A DNA stretch of 64,000 nucleotides, from contig CBDCGJ010000070.1 in NCBI GenBank assembly GCA_965216645.1, positions 1-64,000 on the forward strand, given 5' to 3'. The stretch is from CBDCGJ01 sp965216645. GTDB taxonomy: Bacteria > Pseudomonadota > Alphaproteobacteria > GCA-2731375. Shown here in pieces: positions 41,072-50,125 of the stretch. Position 1 is the stretch's first letter; the number at the start of each line of letters is the position of its first letter. The position numbers and the translations under genes were made by a program. The notes under the pieces were generated by a model. That model saw nothing but the letters and a program-made list of their open reading frames with translations. It had not been told where the DNA came from and ran no database searches.

Positions 41072-42328
41072 ATGACCGATTCCCGCAGCTTAAGCTTTGC
41101 CCGCGCCCTGATCCTGGTCTTCGCCCCCTTTGCCGGCGGCTACTTCTTTTCCTATCTGTTCAGATCGGTCAATGCCGTGGTGGCGCCGCGTCTGATCGAC
41201 GAATTGCAGGTGAACGCGGAGCAGCTTGGCCTGATCGCGGCCTGCTATTTCTTTACTTTCGCGATCTGTCAGGTACCTCTGGGCGTATTGCTCGACCGTT
41301 TCGGTCCGCGCCGGGTTCAGGGCACGCTCTACATCCTGGCGGCCGTCGGCGCGCTGCTGTTTTCCATGGCGGATTCCGTCCTGACTTTAGCGCTGGCCCG
41401 GGCGCTGATCGGCGTCGGCGTATCCGGCGGCCTGATGGCGGCGCTGAAAGCGATCGTGCAATGGTTTCCGCGGGAACGCATCGCCCTGGTAAACGGCTGG
41501 TATCTTTCCTCCGGCGGGTTCGGCGCCTTGTTTTCGACCGTGCCCGTGGAGTGGGGGATGAGCGAAATCGGTTGGCGCAGCGTTTTCGTCGTGCTGGCGG
41601 CGGGCACTCTTATCGCCGCGGTAGCGATCCTACTGGTGGTGCCGGACAAGAAGGAGGGAATCGACAGCGGCGGTTGGGCCGACAATATCCGCGGCATGGG
41701 CCTGGTCTACCGCGACCCGTTCTTCTGGCGCCTGGTGCCGCTGATGTTCACCAGCGCCTCGGCCAATATGGCGGTGCAGGGATTGTGGGCCGGCCCCTGG
41801 TTGGCCGACGTGCGCGGCGAGGATACGGCCAGCGTCGCCAACCATCTGCTGGTCCTGGCGATCGGCATGGTCATCGGCATGTTCCTGTCCGGCATTTACG
41901 CGGACGCCCTGCGCAGATGGTTCCGCCTGACCATGCAGCAAATCTGCGTGGTATCCGGCATAATCTATACGCTGTGCTTCGCCGCCATCACCACCACATG
42001 GTTCGACGCCAGCTACCTGCTGTGGGGTCTGGTGGGATTGACAGGTATCTGGACCTCGCTGGTCTTCGCGACCCTGGCCCTGCACTTCCCCGACACCCAT
42101 ATCGGCCGGGCCAATACGGCCTGCAACCTATTCGTCTTCGCCATGGCCTTCGTCTACCAATACGCGATCGGCGTGATTGTCGATCAATGGCCACAGGCGG
42201 AAGACGGCAGCTATCCGGCCGCCGCCTATGTCACCGCCTTCACCATCGTCGCCGTCAGCCAGGCGGCCGCGATCCTTTGGTTTTTCGTGCTCGGTTGGAT
42301 CAATCCGCGATCGCGCGGCTCAGAATAG
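41072..42328 (+). CDS. Major facilitator superfamily transporter
   Basis: The 418-residue protein has about 12 membrane helices and the MFS loop 2-3 motif LLDRFGPRRVQGTLY, with ALIGVGVSGGLMAALKA and the mid-loop PDKKEGIDSGGW. The second half repeats the layout, including ADALRRWF. It resembles transporters of organic acids and unknown small solutes; the substrate is not determined. Its 3' end overlaps the convergent mutase gene by 9 bp. Nothing upstream looks operonic. Confidence 0.88.
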   Translation: MTDSRSLSFARALILVFAPFAGGYFFSYLFRSVNAVVAPRLIDELQVNAEQLGLIAACYFFTFAICQVPLGVLLDRFGPRRVQGTLYILAAVGALLFSMADSVLTLALARALIGVGVSGGLMAALKAIVQWFPRERIALVNGWYLSSGGFGALFSTVPVEWGMSEIGWRSVFVVLAAGTLIAAVAILLVVPDKKEGIDSGGWADNIRGMGLVYRDPFFWRLVPLMFTSASANMAVQGLWAGPWLADVRGEDTASVANHLLVLAIGMVIGMFLSGIYADALRRWFRLTMQQICVVSGIIYTLCFAAITTTWFDASYLLWGLVGLTGIWTSLVFATLALHFPDTHIGRANTACNLFVFAMAFVYQYAIGVIVDQWPQAEDGSYPAAAYVTAFTIVAVSQAAAILWFFVLGWINPRSRGSE

Positions 42329-43699
42329 ACCGTCTGTCGACAAACCCGATTGGCCGAGGACGTCTCGCAGATTGTCTTTCAATCGGCCGAGGCCGGCATC
42401 GTCCGCGCTCTCGCATCGGGCAACCAGCGCGGGCTGCGTGTTCGAGGCGCGCAGCAACCACCAACCGTCGGCCGTGTTGACCCGAACCCCGTCCACGTCG
42501 ATGACCTCGTCCGGGCCCTCGGCCAGTCGGGCCTTGACCTCGTCGACGATTTCGAACTTCCGGGTTTCATCGCAATCGATGCGAATTTCAGGCGTATTGA
42601 TCACCTTCGGCAGCCGGTCATAGAGGGCTGCCGCACTGACGCCCTGACGGGCCAGAAGGTCGAGAAAGCGCACCGCCACATATTGGGCATCGTCATAGCC
42701 GAAATACTTGTCGCCGAAGAAGATATGACCGCTCATTTCGCCGGCCAAAGGCGCCTTCAGCTCCTTCATCTTCGTCTTGATGTGGGAATGGCCGGTTCTA
42801 TACATGACCGGATTGCCGCCGGCATCCGCGATCTCGTCGAACAGAACCTGACTGGCCTTCACGTCGGCGATGATGCTGGCACCCGGCAGCTCGCGCAGCA
42901 CGTCGCGCCCCATGATCGCCAGCAACTGATCGCCCCACAGGATGCGGCCCTGTCCGTCGACCACGCCGATCCGATCGCCGTCGCCGTCGAACGCGATCCC
43001 GATGTCCAACCGCTGTTCGGCGACGGCCGCCTGCAGCTGGCGCAAATTCTCCGGCACGGTCGGGTCCGGATGATGGGCCGGGAACGTGCCGTCGATCTTC
43101 TCGTTCAGCAGCACATGGCGTCCGGGCAACCGTCCCGTCAGTTCGGCCACCACCTCACCTGCCGCGCCGTTACCGCAATCCCAACCAACATTGAGCGCGA
43201 TATCCGTCGTATAGGCGTCGCGCAGGATTTGGACATAGGCCGGGTTTAAGTCCACATCCTCAACCCGGCCGTCGCCGGCAACCCAATCGCCATTGGCCGC
43301 CGCTTCGCCGAGCGCCTGGATTTGGCCCCCGTGATAAGAGTCTTGGCCGACCATCATCTTGAAACCGTTATAGTCGGGCGGATTGTGGGAGCCTGTGACC
43401 ATCACCCCGCCGTCCGTTTCCAGATGAAAGACGCTGAAATACAGCATCGGCGTCGGGCCGCAGCCGATGCGAAGAACGGTAAGACCGCAATCGCGCAAAC
43501 CCTCCGTCAGCGCCGCCGCCAATTCGGGCGAGCTGACCCGCCCGTCATAGCCGACGGACGCCCGTTCGCCGCCCTTGCGCCGGATCGCGCTTCCGATACC
43601 GCGCCCCACCGCATACGCGTCCTTGGCGGACAGGGTGTCGCCGACAATGCCGCGAATATCGTATTCGCGCAGAACCGAAGGATGAAATTGATGACTCAT
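42320..43699 (-). CDS. Phosphomannomutase/phosphoglucomutase
   Basis: The 459-residue enzyme begins MSHQFHPSVLREYDIRGIVGD at the ATG at 43699. The phosphoserine loop is MVTGSHNPPDYNGFKM, the Mg-binding loop FDGDGDRIGVVD, the sugar-binding loop GEMSGHIFFGD and the phosphate-binding RASNTQPALVAR. It swaps the phosphate between C6 and C1 of mannose or glucose. The ATG overlaps the ugd stop (ATGA), so it is the third gene of galU-ugd-mutase and probably supplies glucose-1-phosphate to GalU or mannose-1-phosphate for capsule or LPS. Confidence 0.93.
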   Translation of the reverse strand: MSHQFHPSVLREYDIRGIVGDTLSAKDAYAVGRGIGSAIRRKGGERASVGYDGRVSSPELAAALTEGLRDCGLTVLRIGCGPTPMLYFSVFHLETDGGVMVTGSHNPPDYNGFKMMVGQDSYHGGQIQALGEAAANGDWVAGDGRVEDVDLNPAYVQILRDAYTTDIALNVGWDCGNGAAGEVVAELTGRLPGRHVLLNEKIDGTFPAHHPDPTVPENLRQLQAAVAEQRLDIGIAFDGDGDRIGVVDGQGRILWGDQLLAIMGRDVLRELPGASIIADVKASQVLFDEIADAGGNPVMYRTGHSHIKTKMKELKAPLAGEMSGHIFFGDKYFGYDDAQYVAVRFLDLLARQGVSAAALYDRLPKVINTPEIRIDCDETRKFEIVDEVKARLAEGPDEVIDVDGVRVNTADGWWLLRASNTQPALVARCESADDAGLGRLKDNLRDVLGQSGLSTDGLF

Positions 43700-45000
43700 G
43701 GCCGCCCCACCGAATGATAACTGAAGCCGAGATCCGCCATATGTGTGGGATCGTAGATATTTCTGAGGTCGACCAACACCGGCGACGACAGCAGATTTTT
43801 GACCCGGTCGAAATCGAGGGCGCGGAACTCGTTCCATTCGGTGATGATGAGGATGGCGTCCGCGCCTTCCATGGTGTCGTAAGTATCCTCGCACCAATGC
43901 ACGTCGCTCAGTAGCTCCCGCGCTTCCGTCATGCCTTCCGGATCGAAGGCGCGGATCGACGCGCCCGCTTTTTGTAGAGCCGGTACGATATCCAGGCTTG
44001 GCGAGTCGCGCATATCGTCCGTATTCGGCTTGAATGTCAGGCCCAAGACCGCCACGGTCTTGCCCTTAAGGTCGCCGCCGCAAGCCGCCGCGACCTTGTC
44101 CGACATCCGCTGCTTTCGATTGTCGTTGGCCTCCACCGTGGCGGCGACGATACGTAAGGGCACGTCGTAATCCTGGGCGGTATGCAACAGCGCCAGCGTA
44201 TCCTTGGGGAAGCAACTGCCGCCATAGCCCGGGCCCGAATGCAGAAACTTGCTGCCGATGCGGCCGTCGAGGCCGATGCCCTTGGCCACGTCCTGCACGT
44301 CGGCGTCGACTTTCTCGCAAAGATCGGCGATCTCGTTAATGAACGTGATCTTTGTCGCCAGGAAAGCGTTGGCCGCGTATTTGGTCAGCTCGGCGGTCGT
44401 CCGCTTAGTGAATAGCACCGGCGTTTCGTTCAAAAACAACGGCCGGTACAGTTCCCGCATCACCTGGCGGGCACGCGCGCTATTGGTGCCGACGACGATC
44501 CGGTCCGGCCGCATGAAATCCTCGATGGCGCTGCCTTCGCGCAGGAATTCGGGGTTCGAGGCAACATCCACGTCAGCCTCCGGATTGACCTCGCGGATGA
44601 TATTCTCCACTTCGCGCCCGGTCCCGACCGGGACGGTGGATTTGGTCACCACCACGGTATAGCCATCCAACAAGCCGCCGATCTCCCGCGACGCGTCATA
44701 GACATAGCTCAGATCCGCATGGCCGCCGCCACGCCGCGTCGGAGTGCCGACGGCGATAAATACCGCATCGGCGTTCGGCACCACTTCCTCGATATTCGTG
44801 GAGAAACGTAGCCTGCCGGCCCTCACATTACTCTCGACCAAGCTGTCGAGGCCCGGTTCGTAAATCGGCATGACACCTTGGTTCAAGGCGTCGATTTTGG
44901 TCTCGTCTTTATCGATACAGGTGACTTCATGCCCGAACTCGGAAAAACAAGTACCGGACACCAGGCCGACATAGCCGGCCCCAATCATCGCTACATGCAT
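43696..45000 (-). CDS. ugd: UDP-glucose 6-dehydrogenase
   Basis: The 434-residue enzyme has the N-terminal NAD fold (MIGAGYVGLVSGTCF, residues 5-19) and the active-site Cys in GPGYGGSCFPKDTLALL. The Lys in AANAFLATKITFINE and the C-terminal domain (VLGLTFKPNTDDMRDSPSL) complete the family pattern. It oxidises UDP-glucose to UDP-glucuronate, a building block for exopolysaccharide or LPS. It is 6 bp downstream of galU and overlaps the mutase gene by 4 bp. Confidence 0.96.
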   Translation of the reverse strand: MHVAMIGAGYVGLVSGTCFSEFGHEVTCIDKDETKIDALNQGVMPIYEPGLDSLVESNVRAGRLRFSTNIEEVVPNADAVFIAVGTPTRRGGGHADLSYVYDASREIGGLLDGYTVVVTKSTVPVGTGREVENIIREVNPEADVDVASNPEFLREGSAIEDFMRPDRIVVGTNSARARQVMRELYRPLFLNETPVLFTKRTTAELTKYAANAFLATKITFINEIADLCEKVDADVQDVAKGIGLDGRIGSKFLHSGPGYGGSCFPKDTLALLHTAQDYDVPLRIVAATVEANDNRKQRMSDKVAAACGGDLKGKTVAVLGLTFKPNTDDMRDSPSLDIVPALQKAGASIRAFDPEGMTEARELLSDVHWCEDTYDTMEGADAILIITEWNEFRALDFDRVKNLLSSPVLVDLRNIYDPTHMADLGFSYHSVGRP

Positions 45001-45006
45001 GTAATT

Positions 45007-45888
45007 CTACTTCCTGCTTTCTAGAGCGGCTGATGCGTAATCCCGCAGACCGTCCCCCAAATCCGGCCGCGATAGGCCGACTTTGAAGTTGGCTTGTAAA
45101 AAGCCCAGCTTGTCGCCGCAGTCGAAGCGTTCACCGGTGAAACGATAGCCATGGAACGGGTGTTGGCCGATCATTTTGGCCATTGCGTCCGTCAGCTGAA
45201 TTTCACCACCAGCCCCGGTTTCGTGTGCACTTAAATGTGAAAACACTTCAGGCAGTAGAATATATCTTCCGATTACAGCTAAATTCGAAGGCGAATGTGC
45301 CGGATCCGGCTTTTCGACCAGACCACGAACCTCGATGGTCCGATCCTGAACGACACCCGGATCGATGACGCCGTAGCGCGCGGTATGCTCCGGCGCCACT
45401 TCCATCACCGCGATCACATTGCCTTCCGTTTCGGCTGCCGCCTCGGCCAATTCTTGTAAGGCCGGACGACCGCCATGAATCAAATCGTCGACCAACAGAA
45501 CCGCGAACGGTTCGTCGCCGACCATGTCTCGGGCGCACCAGACCGCATGGCCGAGCCCCAAAGGTTTTTGCTGCCGCGTGTAAGTCACCGCGCCAGCGTC
45601 AAGCACAGTGGTTTCCAAAATCTTAATTTGTGCAATTTTATTTGCTTTCGAGAGAATATCCTCGAGCTCATAGGCAACGTCGAAGTGATCTTCGATGGCG
45701 CCTTTGCCGCGGCCCGTGACAAAGATGAACTCTTCGACGCCGGCGGCGGCGGCTTCCTCCACCGCATATTGGATCAACGGTTTGTCGACCACGGGCAGCA
45801 ATTCTTTGGGGATCGCCTTGGTTGCCGGTAGAAATCTGGTTCCCAGACCGGCCACGGGAAACACGGCTTTACGTACCCTCATACCCAT
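45007..45888 (-). CDS. galU: UTP-glucose-1-phosphate uridylyltransferase
   Basis: The 293-residue enzyme has the nucleotidyltransferase motif FPVAGLGTRFLPATKAIPKELLP near the N-terminus, VEEAAAAGVEEFIFVTGRGK, LGLGHAVWCARD and LVDDLI. It makes UDP-glucose, which the next gene oxidises. The first ATG (45888) follows GAGGTCGAGAG; a second, two codons later, is possible. First gene of the three-gene operon. Confidence 0.95.
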   Translation of the reverse strand: MGMRVRKAVFPVAGLGTRFLPATKAIPKELLPVVDKPLIQYAVEEAAAAGVEEFIFVTGRGKGAIEDHFDVAYELEDILSKANKIAQIKILETTVLDAGAVTYTRQQKPLGLGHAVWCARDMVGDEPFAVLLVDDLIHGGRPALQELAEAAAETEGNVIAVMEVAPEHTARYGVIDPGVVQDRTIEVRGLVEKPDPAHSPSNLAVIGRYILLPEVFSHLSAHETGAGGEIQLTDAMAKMIGQHPFHGYRFTGERFDCGDKLGFLQANFKVGLSRPDLGDGLRDYASAALESRK

Positions 45889-45954
45889 CTCTCGACCTCA
45901 GTCGCGCAATCGAAGGACTATTGCCACGCCGAATAAGCCGACGCAAGCCAGTCT

Positions 45955-46704
45955 TCAATTCAACAATAAGTCCTTGGCTTGGTTGATTTTCGCCGCGAGA
46001 AAACTGGACCCGCCGCGGTCCGGGTGGTTTTTCAGCATCAATCGGTGATGCGCCGCTTTGATTTCGTCCTCGCTGGCCCCAGGCGCAACGCCCAGAATTT
46101 CACACGCCTCTTCCAGGGTCATCTGTCCGGCCGGGCGGGATTTCCGGCCCCAACCGCGGCCCGGCTCGTGCTCGCCCCCATTTTCCGCCGCCGATCCTCC
46201 GGCTTGTTCGCGCCACCCCTCGGCGGTGCGGTCGAGATAGGTTTCCAACAGCTGTGCCGCCTCCAGATCGTTGGTCTCGCATTCCCGCAGCAGGGAAAGC
46301 AGTTGGTTCAGATTGAGACTGCCGAGTTCGCGGCCGGCGAAGGTTCCCTGCAGCACCTCACCGCCCATGGCGCCGCTGCCGTGATCCAAGGTCATGCGGA
46401 TATAGTCCGTGGACACCGTCGATGTCTGGCCGCCGCCGCGCTTACCGCCACCGAATTTCGGCAAGCTGAAATTCAAGCCCGGCAAGGCCCACCGGCGCAG
46501 CAGGCTGAGCGAAAACAGCCCCACCATGGCGCCGACGGCGAACCGGCCGGTCAACATCAGGAACAGCGAAATCGACGCGGCGATGCCGAAAAATAGCCAC
46601 TTTATCGCGTTGGCCAGCTTCGCCGGATCCACATTCACCAGCGCCCGGCCGGCCAGGATGAGCGCTACCACCAGGCAGACACCGAAGATAAGGTAACCGA
46701 TCAT
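45955..46704 (-). CDS. Membrane DnaJ-domain protein
   Basis: The 249-residue protein has two N-terminal membrane helices (about 2-22 and 34-68) and a C-terminal J domain. The J domain starts near MTLEEACEILGVAPGASEDEIK and has the HPD motif (KNHPDRGG) that stimulates DnaK. A long glycine-rich middle includes KFGGGKRGGG. The layout resembles Tim14/DjlA-like membrane J proteins of alphaproteobacteria. It is 9 bp downstream of the VWA gene, suggesting one transcript. Confidence 0.88.
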   Translation of the reverse strand: MIGYLIFGVCLVVALILAGRALVNVDPAKLANAIKWLFFGIAASISLFLMLTGRFAVGAMVGLFSLSLLRRWALPGLNFSLPKFGGGKRGGGQTSTVSTDYIRMTLDHGSGAMGGEVLQGTFAGRELGSLNLNQLLSLLRECETNDLEAAQLLETYLDRTAEGWREQAGGSAAENGGEHEPGRGWGRKSRPAGQMTLEEACEILGVAPGASEDEIKAAHHRLMLKNHPDRGGSSFLAAKINQAKDLLLN

Positions 46705-46713
46705 GGCGTCAGA

Positions 46714-47424
46714 TTATTTCAGCTGATGGGCGATTTGCAATATGGGCCCACCTTTGCCGCGGCTGTAGTCCGTCAATGCGCGGCGACCGCCGGCGGCATA
46801 GACGGCGACGGCGCTCAACAGATCCTTCAACTGCCGGGCGCTGGAGGAATCGAAGGCGCAATAGGCGCCATTGGTCAGCTTGGCGATTTGCCGGAAGGCA
46901 TTGGCGACCAACGGATTGCCGCCCTCGTGAAACATGAAGCACGGCACGCCCAGCATGCCCAATTCGCCGGCCCGGTTGCAGACCGCGTCGACATCCTCCT
47001 CCAACGCGTCGCCGACGAAGACCAGGGCGTTGATCGGCTTCGCCTTGGTTTCACGCGCGGCATAGCGCAGCGCCCGCTCCAACTGGGTATAGCCGCCAAG
47101 GCAGCGGGTCCGGGTCATGTAGGGGATCAGGTCGGCGGAAGACGACACCCAGGGTGTCGCCCGAAACTCGTTGTAGCCGCGGTAATAGGCGAGCTGCACG
47201 TCGAGGCCGCCGAGGGTCGCCGTCTCCGCAAACATATCGCCCTGAATCTGACAGGCAATGTCCCAGGTCGGCTCCCGGCTGGCGGTCGCGTCCATGACGA
47301 AGAGCAGCCGTCCGCGCACGCCGGCCGGCTTCACCGACGGCGTCGCCGCGACTTTGCGCAGAAACTCGCGCACGTCCGGGCTGCCTTCTTCCCGCTCCGT
47401 AATGTTCTTGTCGTTTTCGGCCAT
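46714..47424 (-). CDS. VWA-domain protein
   Basis: The 236-residue protein has a von Willebrand A fold: the MIDAS start LLFVMDATASREPTW (DxTxS), a TQLERALRYAARETK segment and VFVGDALEEDVD. It has no signal peptide and is probably cytoplasmic, unlike most VWA adhesins. The C-terminal CAFDSSSARQLKDLLSAVAVYAAGG is typical of bacterial VWA proteins of unknown job. It precedes the DnaJ-domain gene by 9 bp, so a shared chaperone role is possible but not shown. Confidence 0.85.
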   Translation of the reverse strand: MAENDKNITEREEGSPDVREFLRKVAATPSVKPAGVRGRLLFVMDATASREPTWDIACQIQGDMFAETATLGGLDVQLAYYRGYNEFRATPWVSSSADLIPYMTRTRCLGGYTQLERALRYAARETKAKPINALVFVGDALEEDVDAVCNRAGELGMLGVPCFMFHEGGNPLVANAFRQIAKLTNGAYCAFDSSSARQLKDLLSAVAVYAAGGRRALTDYSRGKGGPILQIAHQLK

Positions 47425-47468
47425 GCTCTAGTTCAAGTTAAACATCAACCAGCATAGGATAAAACCAT

Positions 47469-48449
47469 CTATTTGACGATGATTTCCCGATCCGGGTTAA
47501 AGGCGACATAGGCGAAGGCGAAGTCGACGGTATAATGGACATCCACCATTTCGCCATCCTCGCCCTTCTTCTGTACCACCACGTTGCCCACATCCTGCCC
47601 TTCCGCGATGATCGGAGTGTCGAGGGCGGAGTTCTGTCCCGGCTCCCAGGTGATGATGATACCATCCTCTGTCTCTATACGTTTCATCTTACGCAACAGA
47701 TCAAGCGCCCATGCCGTGCCGTTGACGGTTACCACCCGATCCAGCGCGCCGATGTCTTTCGGTGCCTTACCTTTGTAGAGGAACGGCCAAGCGGAGGTAT
47801 CGTAACCGGCATAGGGATTGGCGCCATACCGGCGCATATGGACATTGTTCGGCACCAGGACAAGCCCCGCCGGCGCCCGCGCCTTGAACCTGCCGAAGGA
47901 TTCGATGCGCGCGGCGACGAATTTCAGCTCGGTTCCGGTCATCTCGCCGACGATGGCGCTACCGGTAAACTGCTGCCACCAGCTCTCGGTCTGCCGATCA
48001 TACATCACCAAATCGGAATTCCTGAGATTTCCCGTGGTGCCGAAGTCCAGGACTTTGTCGCCGACCCGGCGGTCGAACACCACGGCAGCGTTGCAAAGCG
48101 GGCAGAAAGTGACGGAAACCGGCACGCCACCAATCTCGTCATTGACGATTTCGTGCCAGATCAGGATGCGCAAGGGATAAGCCTTGCTCTCGCCGTTCAG
48201 GGTCAGGCCGATCACCGGCTCCGTATCCGGCAGCCCCTGCACCTCGGCGATGGCGGTGAATTCCGGCTTGTCGATCGCCGGAATACCGTCCTTCGGCACC
48301 CCACCGGAAAGGATTTCGCGGAGGTCGATGGAGGTTTTGGAGAAATCCGTGTTCGGCCAGGCCCCTTCAAAACGGGACGCGTCGGCCCAGGCCGTCGTGG
48401 TCAGCGCCAATACGAGCACCAGGGTTGCAAAGCGAGAAACAGACCGCAT
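47469..48449 (-). CDS. DUF3179 exported protein
   Basis: The 326-residue protein starts MRSVSRFATLVLVLALTTTAWADA, with GGAGG 8 nt before the ATG at 48449; earlier in-frame ATGs are too near that site. A Sec signal covers about 1-23. The core carries VSVTFCPLCNAAVVFDR (CxxC) and the DUF3179 segments GESKAYPLRILIWHEIVND, GNLRNSDLVMYDRQTESWWQQF and YAGYDTSAWPF. Such proteins are periplasmic with unknown function; the paired Cys could bind metal or be redox-active. Confidence 0.9.
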   Translation of the reverse strand: MRSVSRFATLVLVLALTTTAWADASRFEGAWPNTDFSKTSIDLREILSGGVPKDGIPAIDKPEFTAIAEVQGLPDTEPVIGLTLNGESKAYPLRILIWHEIVNDEIGGVPVSVTFCPLCNAAVVFDRRVGDKVLDFGTTGNLRNSDLVMYDRQTESWWQQFTGSAIVGEMTGTELKFVAARIESFGRFKARAPAGLVLVPNNVHMRRYGANPYAGYDTSAWPFLYKGKAPKDIGALDRVVTVNGTAWALDLLRKMKRIETEDGIIITWEPGQNSALDTPIIAEGQDVGNVVVQKKGEDGEMVDVHYTVDFAFAYVAFNPDREIIVK

Positions 48450-48639
48450 CACCATATCCTCCAATCGCGCCAAATCGCATCCTCACCCGCGGCCCCAGGC
48501 CTGGCAAATCACGGCTGGGTGACGAATGCTTGACCGCGTCACCGCCGGCGGTCATAGCTTAGAGCATATATCTACCAGGCTGCCGAAAAAGTCGACACCG
48601 GCCCAATTTCTTTCAGTGTCATGCCGGAAACGGCGAAGC

Positions 48640-48736
48640 CGTTATCCGGTATCTCGGGCAGGATAGAGCGTCGTTTCGACAGCTTGCTCCATTCTACTCA
48701 AGATCCCGGATCGCGCTACGCTTGCCCGGGATGATG
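48640..48736. repeat. Partial REP-like sequence before IS copy 2
   Basis: The right part (about 48697-48736, AAGATCCCGG to GCCCGGGATGATG) matches the right arm of the REP at 34267-34362, while the left part is degenerate. The remainder of the gap from 48450 shows no gene. It marks the target side of the second IS copy. Confidence 0.6.
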
Positions 48737-48738
48737 GG

Positions 48739-50125
48739 ATGGACCTTTCCCGCTTTCTATTCCTCAATGGACGGCTTCTAAGAGCCAGTGAGGTGGATTT
48801 GAAAGGAGAAAGGCCCATGACGGAGATTAGTTTGTTGAGCATCGATTTGGCAAAGAACATTTTTCACATTCACGGGACCGATGGGGCGGGCGAGACGGTG
48901 TTGGAGAAGAAACTGCGCCGCGCCGCTTTGAAGCGTTATCTGGCGGCCTTGCCGCCCTGTCGCATCGCCATGGAGAGCTGCGGCGGGGCGAACTATTGGG
49001 GCCGCTATTGCCAATCACTGGGCCATGAGGTGGTGCTGATCCATCCGCGCCGGGTGGCGATGTTTTTGGGCGCGCATAAGAGCGATACGCGGGACGCCCG
49101 CGCCATCACCACCGCGGCCAGGCAGCCGGACACACGGTTTATCCCGGTGAAGACGATGACGCAGCAGGACCTGGGCAGCCTCTTGCGCCTGCGCGAGGGC
49201 CTGCTCGGCCAGCGCACCGAGACGGTCAACCGGCTGCGCGGCCTGTTGGCCGAATACGGCCATGTCTACCCCAAAGGCCGGGCCCGCTTCTGCCGCCAGC
49301 TGCCGCTTTGGCTGGCCGAGCTCGAACTCGCTCCGGCGCTCCTGCGCGGCCTGGAAATGCAGGCACTGATGCTGCTCGAGATCGAGGCTCAGATCCGCGA
49401 ACTCGACGGCCTGATCAAGGCTCAGCTGAAGGCCGACGAGCGCGCCCCGTGGCTGCTTTCGATCCCCGGCATCGGCCCCTTGACCGCCGCCGCCCTCATC
49501 GCCGCCGTCGACGATCCCGGCCTCTATGCCTCGGCCCGCATGTTCGCCGCCTGGCTCGGTCTGGTGCCCAGACAGCACGGCACCGGCGGGCGCACCCGAT
49601 TGTTGCGCATCACCAAACGCGGCAACGCCCTGATCCGCAAATGGCTGGTCCAGGGCGCGCACAGCCTGATCACCGTCGCCGGCCGCCAGCAACAGCCGCG
49701 CAACCGGCTCGAGGCCTTCATCATGCGCAAGCGCGCCGAAAACCTCAATCGCAACGTCCTCGCCGTCGCCGTCGCCAACCGACTGGCCCGCATCGCCTGG
49801 GCCTGCCTGAGCAAACAAACCAGCTTCAATCCCGCCGGCTGAAGCTGACCACCGCCACGCAACCGAAACCACGAACGAAACGCAAAAGACCAGCAAAACA
49901 CAGCAGAAAAGGACAAACCCCATTCACCGCGAGAAGAAGACATGGCAGGACCGAGACCCGGGTCAGGACGGAGCGTCATCGACCAAAAAAGGTCGTCGGG
50001 ATGATTGTACCGACCCGGGCCGCGATCGACCCATTCCGTCCAGGGCAACAAAACCCGCAAACAGGACGAATACATGAGCGTGGGTCAAAGCCACAGTTTC
50101 TTCTTGCAAATCCGGAAAGGTCCAT
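48739..50125 (+). mobile_element. IS110-family element, IS1111-like, copy 2
   Basis: The element spans the same 1387 bp between ATGGACCTTTCC (48739-48750) and GGAAAGGTCCAT (50114-50125). From the transposase start onward it is almost identical to copy 1, but the 66 bases between the left repeat and the gene differ at roughly one site in five. The left flank is again CCGGGATGATGGG. Its right end runs into a tandem partial duplicate. Confidence 0.85.
48817..49842 (+). CDS. IS110/IS1111 family transposase, copy 2
   Basis: The 341-residue transposase starts MTEISLLSIDLAKN with AAGGAG upstream. It is full length with the RuvC-like N-terminal domain and the Tnp_20 C-terminal domain, as in copy 1. 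It has Asp where copy 1 has Asn in EL-D-GLIKAQ, and the tandem fragment downstream shares this Asp, so the fragment comes from this copy. It appears intact and could act on all copies. Confidence 0.95.
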   Translation: MTEISLLSIDLAKNIFHIHGTDGAGETVLEKKLRRAALKRYLAALPPCRIAMESCGGANYWGRYCQSLGHEVVLIHPRRVAMFLGAHKSDTRDARAITTAARQPDTRFIPVKTMTQQDLGSLLRLREGLLGQRTETVNRLRGLLAEYGHVYPKGRARFCRQLPLWLAELELAPALLRGLEMQALMLLEIEAQIRELDGLIKAQLKADERAPWLLSIPGIGPLTAAALIAAVDDPGLYASARMFAAWLGLVPRQHGTGGRTRLLRITKRGNALIRKWLVQGAHSLITVAGRQQQPRNRLEAFIMRKRAENLNRNVLAVAVANRLARIAWACLSKQTSFNPAG

